Below, piece by piece: positions 12,636 to 21,517 of a DNA stretch of 27,724 nucleotides. The notes under the pieces are model-generated. The model had not been told where the DNA came from and made no database searches. It saw only the letters and a program-made list of their open reading frames with translations. The first letter of the stretch is position 1. Each line of letters starts with the position of its first letter. The translations under genes were made by a program, and so were the position numbers. The stretch is from a virus: IMG/VR virus record IMGVR_UViG_3300028844_001097, positions 1-27,724 of that record. One strand, 5' to 3'.

Positions 12636-13848
12636 GTTGTATATCCTTCATAGAACCCAGAGTTTTACCTCTTTTTATATTTACCATGAAATTCCCGAAA
12701 TTCGTGGAACTCATAAGTGTAACCAATGATTTAAGTAGGTGCTCATCCTCTTTTTTCATATCAATTACGATAGCATCGTGGATTAAAAAGGCGATATGAG
12801 AGCCGGCAGACTGCTTTCGTAGGAGGTATTCAAGCTTTAGAGCCTGCTTTAGGGTTAGTTCTGCGGCGGTAGATTGCACCAAATAGTTGAGAGCGTGATG
12901 TTCGCTCGTATCGGGTATTTCCTTCCTAAACGGTGTTCTAACTGTATTGCCGTCCCAGTATTCTTTTAGGAGTCGGTCCTTCTCGTAGAACTCTGCTAGT
13001 TTTAGTACGTCTTGCCTGATGACTGCTGAACGAGAGCCGTATAGCCAGGCAAAAAACGCTATTTTTGCCTTGTCCCTCGTGTGGATGTCTGTGAAGATTT
13101 CCTTAAGGTGGAAGTCATGGACATCTCCCTCTGGTTGTTCCTTGCCGAGAAGACCCAGCAGGGTGCGAACTTCAGCACCGTTAAAATCTAGTTCGATGAA
13201 GTAGTCATTCTGTGGTTTGACGGCTGAACGGAATTCCTTGTTCATTGTGAGGATAGGCACGCAACCCTTTTTAGTTGTAAGGCGACCAGTCTTGGTGCCA
13301 AACTGATTGTACTTGACGCAGGGGGCTGCCTCTATAATGTTTTTGGCATGATGCTTTAGTTTTGGATCCTGTAGATATGCTGATACTCTCTGCTTATCAA
13401 CTGTGACTCTTTTGTGGCTGATATCTTCTAGCATCATTGAGACGTGCTTATAGAAGTCATACCTTACGGGCTTTTCTATGTTCTTTGAGACGTATTCAGT
13501 TATTTTATTTTTTACCTCGCAAAACTCAACCAAGAACCTTTCGGGAACTAGGTCGAAAAAGCAGTTTTCAGAGGTATCGACCTGCGAGATCGCTAGAGAG
13601 CGTTTGAATGCGAGAACTTTATTGGATACGTCCTCCCAGTCATCCTTTAGGTACTCTGGGATTGCGTCGGCAATCTTGCCGCCCTCAAGATATAACGAAA
13701 TGTATTCTATATCCAAGTCCCGTAGGTACGGAGCGTACTTCCAGGTTTGAGTGAGTTCAGGAGGGAACCCCTCTGGGTCGAAGATTAGCTGATTATCGGC
13801 ATAAATGCCGACGCATTCGGTTTTATCGTCAAGAGTCTGAAATAACAA
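12628..13848 (-). CDS. A-family DNA polymerase, polymerase domain only
   Basis: At 406 residues this is far shorter than Pol I Klenow or T7 polymerase and has no 3'-5' exonuclease motifs. The polymerase motifs are in order: KTGRLTTKKG at 186-195, motif A ELDFNGAEVRTLLGL at 219-233 (D221), the O-helix R258-K262-F266-Y270 in RDKAKIAFFAWLYGS, NYLVQSTAAELTL at 321-333, and motif C LIHDAIVIDM at 355-364. The second acidic residue of the usual HDE is alanine here (A359). Phe at 266 corresponds to F762 of Pol I. Residues 100-160 look like a reduced thumb. It would serve repair, gap filling or initiation beside the C-family enzyme. The start is a TTG at 13848, 6 nt after GAGG and 10 nt beyond the stop of the virion gene. 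Family secure; role inferred. Confidence 0.9.
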   Translation of the reverse strand: MLFQTLDDKTECVGIYADNQLIFDPEGFPPELTQTWKYAPYLRDLDIEYISLYLEGGKIADAIPEYLKDDWEDVSNKVLAFKRSLAISQVDTSENCFFDLVPERFLVEFCEVKNKITEYVSKNIEKPVRYDFYKHVSMMLEDISHKRVTVDKQRVSAYLQDPKLKHHAKNIIEAAPCVKYNQFGTKTGRLTTKKGCVPILTMNKEFRSAVKPQNDYFIELDFNGAEVRTLLGLLGKEQPEGDVHDFHLKEIFTDIHTRDKAKIAFFAWLYGSRSAVIRQDVLKLAEFYEKDRLLKEYWDGNTVRTPFRKEIPDTSEHHALNYLVQSTAAELTLKQALKLEYLLRKQSAGSHIAFLIHDAIVIDMKKEDEHLLKSLVTLMSSTNFGNFMVNIKRGKTLGSMKDIQLG

Positions 13849-13858
13849 AGTTGCCTCA

Positions 13859-15367
13859 CTAGGAGTCTATTATATCGCCAACAAAGTTTAATGTTAATGG
13901 CTCAACATCAGCCGGTCCAATAAAATCTTCCTGAATCGCCCTTAGGGATCTTAGATATGCCTGGGGCTGATTGGCTCTAATGCTCAAATTATACACATTC
14001 ATTGCTTGTTGTATTTCATGTACTCTCCGCCTCGCAGGAGTATCGGCTCTCCTCTCCATTGTGCGTGCAAGATAAAATGTTTTAAGTTTCCAACGCTCGC
14101 CATATAAGCTCCGGAATTGTTCTTCGCTAATTGGTTCACGAGCAATAGAAGCAGTTTTAGGAGGACAGTTAGCATTAAAATCTTGTAACGTCTGCACTAG
14201 TACGTTTGGTCGAGCAGCAACGTAGAAATTGTAGAAATACAAAAGATATTTCTCCAGCATGTCCATGTCTATGCGCCAAGTCTCGATATAATCTGTCTGG
14301 AACATAGCCGCAAAAGCCTCTGACTGGATTCTCTTGTTAAAGATAGGCTCCCACTGATTGCCGCTTCGAAGTTTATATCTCCTGTAACCTTCCTCAATTT
14401 GATCGACTCCATCTGCGTCCTTGTATTGGAAAAATGCAACATGTCGTAGAACATCTTCGAAACCAGGAATCTGAGAGAATCCATAAGCCCTAGGCGGAAG
14501 CTCTACATCTCCGACCAGAGGGTCACATTCGTACTCAACATTTTCGCCGGTGATTATGCCCTCAATTGGGACACCCAACATATATTCTAACATAGCTGGG
14601 TTTCTTAAATCTGCGACTAATCTCCAGGGAATATTTTTATCGACAGAGAAGCCATATTGAGCAGCAATATTTGCTACAAAAGAAAAATTACGGTCACCGA
14701 ATTTATAAGCTTTATTAAAGTCGTCATCATAGTTGTCGTTAGATATCTCGATTACAAGTCCTGAAGTATATAATGGTGCATACGAGCCCTCTATGAGCCC
14801 AGACAGAGTTACAGGACCAGCCTTAATCAAGGTTTGCTCTATAAAGGTATCAACTTGGTCAATAAATGACTTTATGTTTCTAACTTTTTTATTGTGGTCC
14901 CCAAATCCCATAAAGCCATTAAAAAATACAGGATAAACCTCTTCACGCATATACGTGTCGTAGTCATCATTTATGGGAGCCCAAGCTTTCACAACGAAAG
15001 GTTTTGCCCAGGGGCTATCACGAAATATAACGTTTGTGTCTGCAAGATCTCTTATTTTCTTGGCAAAGTCATACCAGGCATCAGCCACAAAGTCAAGAGC
15101 ATATTGATTCTGAGAGCCTTCTTTTACAAATTGAAGTGTTTTGAGTCGGCGAATTTCAGGATATACAGCATTCCCGCTGGTGTTTATTAAACCATAAAAA
15201 CGGTCTGTTGTCCAAGTCTGTATAAAATTATTTGCTATGAACTCAGGGAAAATATAATTATTATATTTTTGGCGCTCAATAAAGATTGACCTTGAACCCA
15301 ACTTGTTAGAGCCATAGGAATACAATTCAGGATTTGTACGTGGGTCTAGTCTTATTTGCCTCGCCAT
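13859..15367 (-). CDS. virion (probable baseplate) protein, 502 residues
   Basis: I do not recognise a named family. The protein is soluble, rich in aromatic residues and asparagine, with motifs such as FIANNFIQTWTTDRFYGLIN near the start, DFVADAWYDFAKKIRDLAD, PWRLVADLRNPAMLEYMLG near the middle, and a basic C-terminal part (LARTMERRADTPARRRVHEI). The last third resembles a structural protein with long helices. Its place at the end of the tail operon, right after the large baseplate-type gene, argues for a baseplate or tail-fibre-attachment role. The ATG at 15367 has AGGAG 8 nt upstream. The stop lies just before the A-family polymerase start, with no terminator between. Confidence 0.7.
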   Translation of the reverse strand: MARQIRLDPRTNPELYSYGSNKLGSRSIFIERQKYNNYIFPEFIANNFIQTWTTDRFYGLINTSGNAVYPEIRRLKTLQFVKEGSQNQYALDFVADAWYDFAKKIRDLADTNVIFRDSPWAKPFVVKAWAPINDDYDTYMREEVYPVFFNGFMGFGDHNKKVRNIKSFIDQVDTFIEQTLIKAGPVTLSGLIEGSYAPLYTSGLVIEISNDNYDDDFNKAYKFGDRNFSFVANIAAQYGFSVDKNIPWRLVADLRNPAMLEYMLGVPIEGIITGENVEYECDPLVGDVELPPRAYGFSQIPGFEDVLRHVAFFQYKDADGVDQIEEGYRRYKLRSGNQWEPIFNKRIQSEAFAAMFQTDYIETWRIDMDMLEKYLLYFYNFYVAARPNVLVQTLQDFNANCPPKTASIAREPISEEQFRSLYGERWKLKTFYLARTMERRADTPARRRVHEIQQAMNVYNLSIRANQPQAYLRSLRAIQEDFIGPADVEPLTLNFVGDIIDS

Positions 15368-15383
15368 ATCATAAGCTCCTTAC

Positions 15384-18300
15384 TCAATTTACCACTCTTA
15401 GTTCAAAAACACAATCTACAGTTGTTTCATAGCCTCGGTTGCTAATCGTGTGACTAGACCTTATGACCCTGTAATAACCACCGATACCTAGTACTGGACC
15501 TGCAAAAGTTCCTAGCGATGGGCGGCTATCTACAAACAGAAGATCTCCATTTTTATGAACTCCATTACCAAACATCTGGATATTCACATTCTGCGGCAAA
15601 AACAAGGCTTGTATCTGATCTTCGGCATTATTCGACTCAATCAACATTTCTTGAAAGTATTGAGTATCTTGTCGAGAGAAGTTAAAATTCTTTGCTAACC
15701 CTCGGTCAGTCCCTATTACATAGTGAAAAATACCTTCAGATTCATCTTGACGGCGTTTGCCAGTGCGGTTTTTATGTGACGTGCGGCGACTAAAAACACT
15801 GTAAAAATGATGAAACTTTACGCCGCTGCTTTTAAGCGGGTTGATCTCCCCAAGCCCGATTTTACCAAGATTGTCCTCGCCAAGCTTAAAACCCATGTTT
15901 CTACCTGATGTCTCTGAAGAGACAACTGTGTAATCAAAAGAGATTCTTTCAGCCGTGTCGGGGTTCTGGTTAATCATGCGAGCCACAAGTCCTAATATGT
16001 CATCCAAGAAGTTCCTAAATGGATATACTTTAAGTTTATTGGCGACTACTCTATTATAAAAATATTGCCCAAAAGTATCAAGAGTTATAGGCAAATCATA
16101 AAGTGAATATTCTGTGCCGCTTTTATTTTGAATATTCCCCAAGATTAGACTTATATCTTCCCTCAAATCAGCATTAGCCATGGCTGATCGGAGGATGTCC
16201 CCAAGTCGCATATAATATACTAGGGTAGAAGAACCTGACTCAGGCTCCAAGTCACCGTCGGGTTTATAGAGACTCACTCCATCCGTGCTCCCATCCCGAG
16301 GCACCGACATTTGGCGATCTTCTTCCAGTCTTTGGATCTGGGTCGCTCTCTCACGCTCTGTGGCTACGGCGGGATCTAGTACTATTTTTGCCTTTGCGGG
16401 CAATGTATCACCCACCTCAATTCTAGCCTTATAAACCCCACTGTCGTCAATCATCCTTCGTAGGAACTGCGAATAAAGATCACGAAGACGTAAATTACGA
16501 GCCCTTTCATATAAGAGTACGATATATTCACCTCGGCGGCGGATAGCTGCAACCTTGCGGTCTTCAGGATCCTTCTTTTGTAAGTTAGCCACCTTAAGTT
16601 GAGTCAGGGCTAATTCCTGTGCGGTCTTAAGTCCAGCTAAGGTGACTCGCAAAGTTGGCTCTCCCTGGGTACTTGTACCTCTCCCTACAGTATTAAGGTA
16701 TGGGTCTTTAGCTTTTAAAGGGTCAATCTTAAAACCATTAGCTAGCGCCCTTGATACCTCCGCAGCATTAGAGCTACTATTGGAATCAATAATTTTTCCC
16801 TCATAGTTTATAAAGCCGGCGGTAGAAACCTCTGTTTCTTTATATATCAAAGAGTTGTTTAAATCTTTGTAGTTGTTTGAGCCAAAAATATCAGATCCGC
16901 CAGTAGCCAAGTAGTTATCACTAGATCCAAGATATTTAAGACTTAGAGTCGTTGGACCTTCTTGCTGAAACTCCACATTATAATCATAAAGATTTAAGAA
17001 GATCGCCCTAGAAGTTGCCTTAATGCCTCGGCGGAAAGCCTCGTATTGCTTTTTATTGTCGAAGGTCTGCATTAGCTGTTTCTGGCTTCCCTGTGGGAGG
17101 GACCAACCTACTACAACTTTAAGTTGCCTAAACTCTCTTTTCTTGGCTGCGATGTCCTCCTTGAACCCGTCACTTAATGTTCTTATTTTTTTGTTGCCTT
17201 CGGAAAGCACCTCAGCATACTTCGTTACTTTTTCCGTCAATCTATGAAGGGCGTCCTGTTGAGTGTTGCCCCGACCGGTAGATCGCTTTTCTTCTTTTTT
17301 CCGCACGCTCTTTGACTTAGTAGAAATATCTTTAGCTAGATCAGCAGCGCCGCCAGTTGGGAACAAAAATTGCAAATAATTAATATTAGCAAGCTCAGCT
17401 AAGCTACCAAAATACAGTTGCAGGTCAGCCTCAATAATATAATCACCCTCATGCTTATTGTTGTAATTCCAAGTAAATGATTTAATGCCTGCATCGGACC
17501 CTCTTTGATTTCGAGGTTTAAGAAAATCATTGATTGTCCCACCAGCACGTAAGTCTGCTATATCTTTAGCATATTTGCCTGTTGTATAGTCACTAAAGTA
17601 TATCTCATCTTCATTACCTTCTTGGTCAACCATGAAGAACCTCAAGAGGGGCTGCAAATGAGCTAGTTGGGCAGGAGTGGCGTGGATAAACCCTCCCATA
17701 ATTGGGTCGCCATCAGCATTGACTACGCTCTTGCGAGACATGTAATTGCTAAATACGCCGGGGGGGATTTGACCCTGGAGCTTATGGATGTTAACAGAGG
17801 TGTCTCTGTCCAAGTTATCGAAGACTTGCTTAAACTTCTCTATTTCATTAATAAAAAGAGCTTGAGCATTCTCCATATACTTTTTAGTGGCGTCATTAGT
17901 TGGACGCCGACTTTCTTCTGCCTTGAGAAGCTCGTTTTCCCAAAACTTATTATCTTGCACCTGCTGCGTTTCGGCTGCCTGTGCCGATAAAGCCTCATTA
18001 GCCTGAACTGCCCCGATTAATACGCTGGCTTCCTGGGGAGACACTCGGCGACCGTCTGCGTTATAGAACCAGCCTGTTTTTTCGTCCTGGTAGACACCCT
18101 CTACAATCTGTCGTTTATTGTATTGAACAGGGGCAGAGCCTTTGGTGCGTGCAATGAAAGCCTCTTGTTTTCTTCTATTCTTTTCTATAATGTCTTCCCG
18201 CTGGAGGTCTCTTGGGGGCTCCTTTTCTAGAGCCTCCTTTCGTTCCTTTTCTCTCATTCTTTGCGCCTGAGCTATCTGAGAGCGAGATCGGTCAAGAGCC

Positions 18301-18410
18301 TCCTTGACGAGCCTCTCCCTTTTTGCTTTTAACTTTGCATCAGCTTCAGCCTCGGCCGCAGCCCGAGCAGCTTCAATTTCCGCCATAAGTGGGTCGATAT
18401 CATCAGCCAT
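15384..18410 (-). CDS. large baseplate-type virion protein, 1008 residues
   Basis: Residues 1-100 are a charged coiled-coil-like helix full of A, E, K and R (EAARAAAEAEADAKLKAKRE). A long middle follows with several beta-rich segments, including IKSFTWNYNNKHEGDYIIEA and LNLYDYNVEFQQEGPTTLSL. The last 90 residues (FLPQNVNIQMFGNGVHKNGD, then a GIGGYYRVIRSSHTIS region and VDCVFELR) look like the beta domain at the end of hub proteins, where a short ligand-like loop and a 'YxVxxxxHxI' strand recur. Together with its place after the tape measure and LysM-like genes this suggests a hub or central baseplate component. No enzyme motif is seen. The ATG at 18410 follows a GGGGG tract. Exact T4 equivalent is not established. 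Confidence 0.65.
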   Translation of the reverse strand: MADDIDPLMAEIEAARAAAEAEADAKLKAKRERLVKEALDRSRSQIAQAQRMREKERKEALEKEPPRDLQREDIIEKNRRKQEAFIARTKGSAPVQYNKRQIVEGVYQDEKTGWFYNADGRRVSPQEASVLIGAVQANEALSAQAAETQQVQDNKFWENELLKAEESRRPTNDATKKYMENAQALFINEIEKFKQVFDNLDRDTSVNIHKLQGQIPPGVFSNYMSRKSVVNADGDPIMGGFIHATPAQLAHLQPLLRFFMVDQEGNEDEIYFSDYTTGKYAKDIADLRAGGTINDFLKPRNQRGSDAGIKSFTWNYNNKHEGDYIIEADLQLYFGSLAELANINYLQFLFPTGGAADLAKDISTKSKSVRKKEEKRSTGRGNTQQDALHRLTEKVTKYAEVLSEGNKKIRTLSDGFKEDIAAKKREFRQLKVVVGWSLPQGSQKQLMQTFDNKKQYEAFRRGIKATSRAIFLNLYDYNVEFQQEGPTTLSLKYLGSSDNYLATGGSDIFGSNNYKDLNNSLIYKETEVSTAGFINYEGKIIDSNSSSNAAEVSRALANGFKIDPLKAKDPYLNTVGRGTSTQGEPTLRVTLAGLKTAQELALTQLKVANLQKKDPEDRKVAAIRRRGEYIVLLYERARNLRLRDLYSQFLRRMIDDSGVYKARIEVGDTLPAKAKIVLDPAVATERERATQIQRLEEDRQMSVPRDGSTDGVSLYKPDGDLEPESGSSTLVYYMRLGDILRSAMANADLREDISLILGNIQNKSGTEYSLYDLPITLDTFGQYFYNRVVANKLKVYPFRNFLDDILGLVARMINQNPDTAERISFDYTVVSSETSGRNMGFKLGEDNLGKIGLGEINPLKSSGVKFHHFYSVFSRRTSHKNRTGKRRQDESEGIFHYVIGTDRGLAKNFNFSRQDTQYFQEMLIESNNAEDQIQALFLPQNVNIQMFGNGVHKNGDLLFVDSRPSLGTFAGPVLGIGGYYRVIRSSHTISNRGYETTVDCVFELRVVN

Positions 18411-18421
18411 AGCCTAGCCCC

Positions 18422-18763
18422 CTAACCTACGTACTCTAAAACCTCGTCTAGAGGGAGCGGAACATAATATTCGTCGCCAACCTTAAACTCAGCTTCGGAA
18501 GCTTTTTGATTGTACCAGGCGATGACCCACCAATATTCAGGGGATCCATAGTACTTTGCCGATACATTGTATAATTTATCTGTGGCTCCCCAAACCATAA
18601 GAAGACTTGTTAGATTTCGAATCTCACTAGGATTTGGGAAAGCAATCTGAGGAGAGTCGTACTGAAAGACTTGCTCCATGTCTCTATTTTTAAAGAAAAC
18701 GTTTTTATAGTTTCTGTCGTTGTTGAGGAAAATCTCTCTCCTACTATATCTTGAATAAGGCAT
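18422..18763 (-). CDS. LysM-like baseplate wedge protein, gp53-like
   Basis: The 113-residue protein begins with a basic segment (MPYSRYSRREIFLNNDRNYK). It ends in a LysM-type fold signature: WGATDKLYNVSAKYYGSPEY, then WWVIAWYNQKASEAEFKVGD and YYVPLPLDEVLEYV. Small LysM proteins of this kind bind the end of the tail tube or join wedge to hub in contractile tails (gp53 in T4). T4 gp53 is longer (196). The ATG at 18763 overlaps the upstream stop in a TAATG junction, with a G6 tract 9 nt before. It lies between the conserved virion protein and the large baseplate protein. Domain call is good; the T4 name is by analogy. Confidence 0.78.
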   Translation of the reverse strand: MPYSRYSRREIFLNNDRNYKNVFFKNRDMEQVFQYDSPQIAFPNPSEIRNLTSLLMVWGATDKLYNVSAKYYGSPEYWWVIAWYNQKASEAEFKVGDEYYVPLPLDEVLEYVG

Positions 18764-19548
18764 TAGTCATTCCCCCCAAAAGGGTCCCGAGCCCTACCGA
18801 CTGGATCAGGGGGTCGAGTAGTTTGTTCATTTACTGAGGCTGATTGTCTTGCTGCTTGAATTGCGGCTTTATGGATAGCAAGAGCCTCCTTGCCTCTGGG
18901 TGCTAGACTTGTAGCATAAGGATAATTTGTCTCATCAAGAGCCTTATCTGTAAAAGAAAATGTTTGTCCTTTGCTGCCAGCAGTCCTCTTGAAGCCTAAA
19001 GAATGCTCATGTAGTACGTTTAGCTCAGTATTAAGTCTGAAAGTCTTTGGGTAGTATTCTACAGGGACGTTTTTTGTGCCCTTCAATGCCTTGGGTTGAT
19101 TATGAAACATACCAAATTCTACAGCAGGGTCAGAGGTAAAACCATTAGCATACCCCAATAAGCCTCTCCCTGTCTTAGCATTTCTAACAAGATTGCCAAA
19201 ACTTATTCTTATTAGAGGGGATTGGTTAATAGCAGTTGCGCCGGGCGCATCTCCATTACCCGGTTCTTGGTCATAAAGGGGATATAAAAAGCTCATTAGC
19301 TTATTAACTTTTTCTAGATTTGCCTTAGCATCGTTAAATGAAGTTGCTGGGACATTCCAGGCAAGAGATAGGGAGCGCCTAGTGTTAGTAAATGTAGCTA
19401 TAGGGTCCATACGTCCATAAACATCTTCTGCATTCCAGTTTGAGGAATACTGGTCACTAAACATTTCTATGTATGCAGGAAAAGATACCTTCTTGTTTGT
19501 AGGTACGTGTTCTATTACTAACTGCATTTTCTGTGTAGGTAATACCAT
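18763..19548 (-). CDS. conserved virion structural protein (tail/baseplate), 261 residues
   Basis: Recognisable segments are AYIEMFSDQYSSNWNAEDVY, GRMDPIATFTNTRRSLSLAW followed by NVPA, and a later NKLMSFLYPLYDQ and PLIRISFGNLVRN. The VYGRMDPI-type motif recurs in structural proteins of many large contractile phages, with the role usually given only as virion or baseplate-tube protein. The C-terminal 60 residues are low in hydrophobics and end in a P/R/D-rich tail (PPDPVGRARDPFGGND). It sits directly after the tape measure, where tube-initiator or hub proteins are common. The ribosome site AAGGGA is rather far (about 12 nt) from the ATG across an AATAAATAAATA stretch. Confidence 0.65.
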   Translation of the reverse strand: MVLPTQKMQLVIEHVPTNKKVSFPAYIEMFSDQYSSNWNAEDVYGRMDPIATFTNTRRSLSLAWNVPATSFNDAKANLEKVNKLMSFLYPLYDQEPGNGDAPGATAINQSPLIRISFGNLVRNAKTGRGLLGYANGFTSDPAVEFGMFHNQPKALKGTKNVPVEYYPKTFRLNTELNVLHEHSLGFKRTAGSKGQTFSFTDKALDETNYPYATSLAPRGKEALAIHKAAIQAARQSASVNEQTTRPPDPVGRARDPFGGND

Positions 19549-19563
19549 TATTTATTTATTCCC

Positions 19564-21507
19564 TTAATTAGGTCTAACTGGGTCAAGGCGGACGTTCATT
19601 ACTTTTGCGACGGCTTTTCCAAACTTATCCTTATCCATTATAATCTCAGAACGTAAAACTAATTCTTTGACTATGACCTGACCATTCGCACTGGCGATCA
19701 TGGCTGCCTCTCTGTTTTGGCTCATTGTAGTATTCATCTCTGCGTTAGTAGTTGAAGGTCCGCTTGGCGCACCGAAGATTGTATCATAAATTCCATGACC
19801 GATTTCACTGCCGGCTACACCCCCAGTAGCACTTAGACCGAGACCGATTGCGAGACCTGCGCCGCCGGAGGGGATAGCACTAGCGATGCCGCCGATTAAG
19901 GGAAGGCCTGCCCCAATTAATCCCCCAACTAAGCCAGCAGCCTTACGACCAAAACCGTCTTCGCCTTTTCCCCTCATCGATGAATACCCCATTGAGCCCA
20001 GAGCACCCACCGCAGCGATCTTTTTAAGCGGAGACATTCTAAGAATTGCGCTGCCGATTCCGCCGGCGACGCCGTGCAGGAGGCTACCGAGTCCTCCTCC
20101 TCCTCCTCTACCTCCTACGGAGAGGAGGCCGCTTATACCTCTAACACCTTTTATAGCAAGAACCGCACCTGCAATTATAGGAACCCACTTCGAGATGACG
20201 TCATAATTCTTTTTAACGAACTCGGCGATTTTTAAAAGGTGTTCAGATAGTGGTAAGGCTATTTTCTGCATTAGGTTGGTCATCTGCTCCTGCATTTTTA
20301 CCATGTCAGTAATTGTTTTTTCTTCTACCTTTTCTTTTTGGAATCGAGAAATATCCATATTATCGCCCAATAAGCGGGCAGCGGTTTCCTCGTCCTGACC
20401 TAAAATATTGGCTATCATCTGCTTTTGGCGGCGACCCATGGATTCAAAGTTTTTCCCCTGCAACTGGAATTCAGATCGCAATATGTCGAGACGCTCTTCT
20501 GAGCTAGCCTTCATTATTTCTACAGAGTTAAGTTGCAGTCCCAACTGGGCATTTAATCGTCCGGCGATATTCGCAGCGCCTTCAAAAGTATCAAAAAGTT
20601 CGCTGACGTCGAAAGCCTGCTTAGTTGTCAGACCCAGTTCCCTGGCTTGGGTAGCAAGTTTGCGGAATACCTGAATACCCTGCTGACCAAAGCGACCAAG
20701 GGCTGGACCTATATCATTGAGATCCTGAACCACTGAATCGAGGGGTTTGCCTATTTCTGAGGCTAGTCCTTCTAGGTTTTTGCCGGCTTCAGCCGCTGCT
20801 TGACCTGTAAGACCGAAGGCATAGTTAATTGTGTCTAGGGCTGACCCAAACTCCTTAGAGTCTACGCCGAGTCTCATAAAGCGGGCGCTAATATCTTCTA
20901 AAACACTTTGTTGAGCGTCTCCCAATGCATTAAACCGAGCCATTCCTGTACTCAGTCCAGAAATAATCTGTGCGGATTCAGTTAAAGAAATGCCTAATGC
21001 TGCATTTCTCTTAGTTAATCCAGTCAGGTTGTCTGCAAAGTCTTTAGTATAGCCCGTTGTTCGAGCAAGCCCAATACTCTGGGACTCTAGGGCAAATGTA
21101 ACATTGACAATGTTATCGAAAAACCCTTTCATACTCGTAATCGAGGATATGGTAGAGTTGGTAAGTTTATCAAGACCGGCTCGGAAAGTTGCTATTCTTT
21201 TTTCAGTTTTAGCCAACTGCTCTCTTTGAGCTTCAATAGACTCCGACTGTCTCTCTATCTCCTCAGTCATTTTTACCACTTCTTCTTCGGTATTCTCCAA
21301 AGACGCCCGGTAAATATCAACCCTTTCTTTTAACTCTTCAATGTTGCCAATTCCTGTGCGTTCCGCCAGGGCTAGCTTGTTTTTGGCCTTCAGATACTCC
21401 ATGATCTGACTATTCTCTTCTTTGAGAATTTTCATATAGTCGTTTTTAAGAGCGGTTAACTCTTTTAACTGTTCGGCCTGTTTATTTAGACTTTCTTCAT
21501 TCGCCAT
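19564..21507 (-). CDS. tail tape measure protein
   Basis: The 647-residue protein has the usual build: a long coiled coil at residues 1-105 (EEVVKMTEEIERQSESIEAQ), helical repeats in the middle (GLASEIGKPLDSVVQDLNDI), and a Gly/Ala-rich hydrophobic region about 430-590 (GAVLAIKGVRGISGLL, GGLIGAGLPLIGGIASAIP) with a GGRGGGGG linker. Tape measures set tail length and are ejected first; the hydrophobic part may enter the host membrane. At about 0.15 nm per residue the tail would be near 95-100 nm, as in T4 (gp29, 590 residues). The place after the tube and chaperone-type genes is diagnostic. The ATG at 21507 has GAGG 8 nt upstream. Confidence 0.85.
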   Translation of the reverse strand: MANEESLNKQAEQLKELTALKNDYMKILKEENSQIMEYLKAKNKLALAERTGIGNIEELKERVDIYRASLENTEEEVVKMTEEIERQSESIEAQREQLAKTEKRIATFRAGLDKLTNSTISSITSMKGFFDNIVNVTFALESQSIGLARTTGYTKDFADNLTGLTKRNAALGISLTESAQIISGLSTGMARFNALGDAQQSVLEDISARFMRLGVDSKEFGSALDTINYAFGLTGQAAAEAGKNLEGLASEIGKPLDSVVQDLNDIGPALGRFGQQGIQVFRKLATQARELGLTTKQAFDVSELFDTFEGAANIAGRLNAQLGLQLNSVEIMKASSEERLDILRSEFQLQGKNFESMGRRQKQMIANILGQDEETAARLLGDNMDISRFQKEKVEEKTITDMVKMQEQMTNLMQKIALPLSEHLLKIAEFVKKNYDVISKWVPIIAGAVLAIKGVRGISGLLSVGGRGGGGGLGSLLHGVAGGIGSAILRMSPLKKIAAVGALGSMGYSSMRGKGEDGFGRKAAGLVGGLIGAGLPLIGGIASAIPSGGAGLAIGLGLSATGGVAGSEIGHGIYDTIFGAPSGPSTTNAEMNTTMSQNREAAMIASANGQVIVKELVLRSEIIMDKDKFGKAVAKVMNVRLDPVRPN

Positions 21508-21517
21508 CTAAGGAACC

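Noticed and set aside
19549-19563. AATAAATAAATA just before the ATG at 19548 as a late promoter
   Set aside because: It lies too close to the start codon for a transcript that includes the ribosome site; more likely an unstructured leader.
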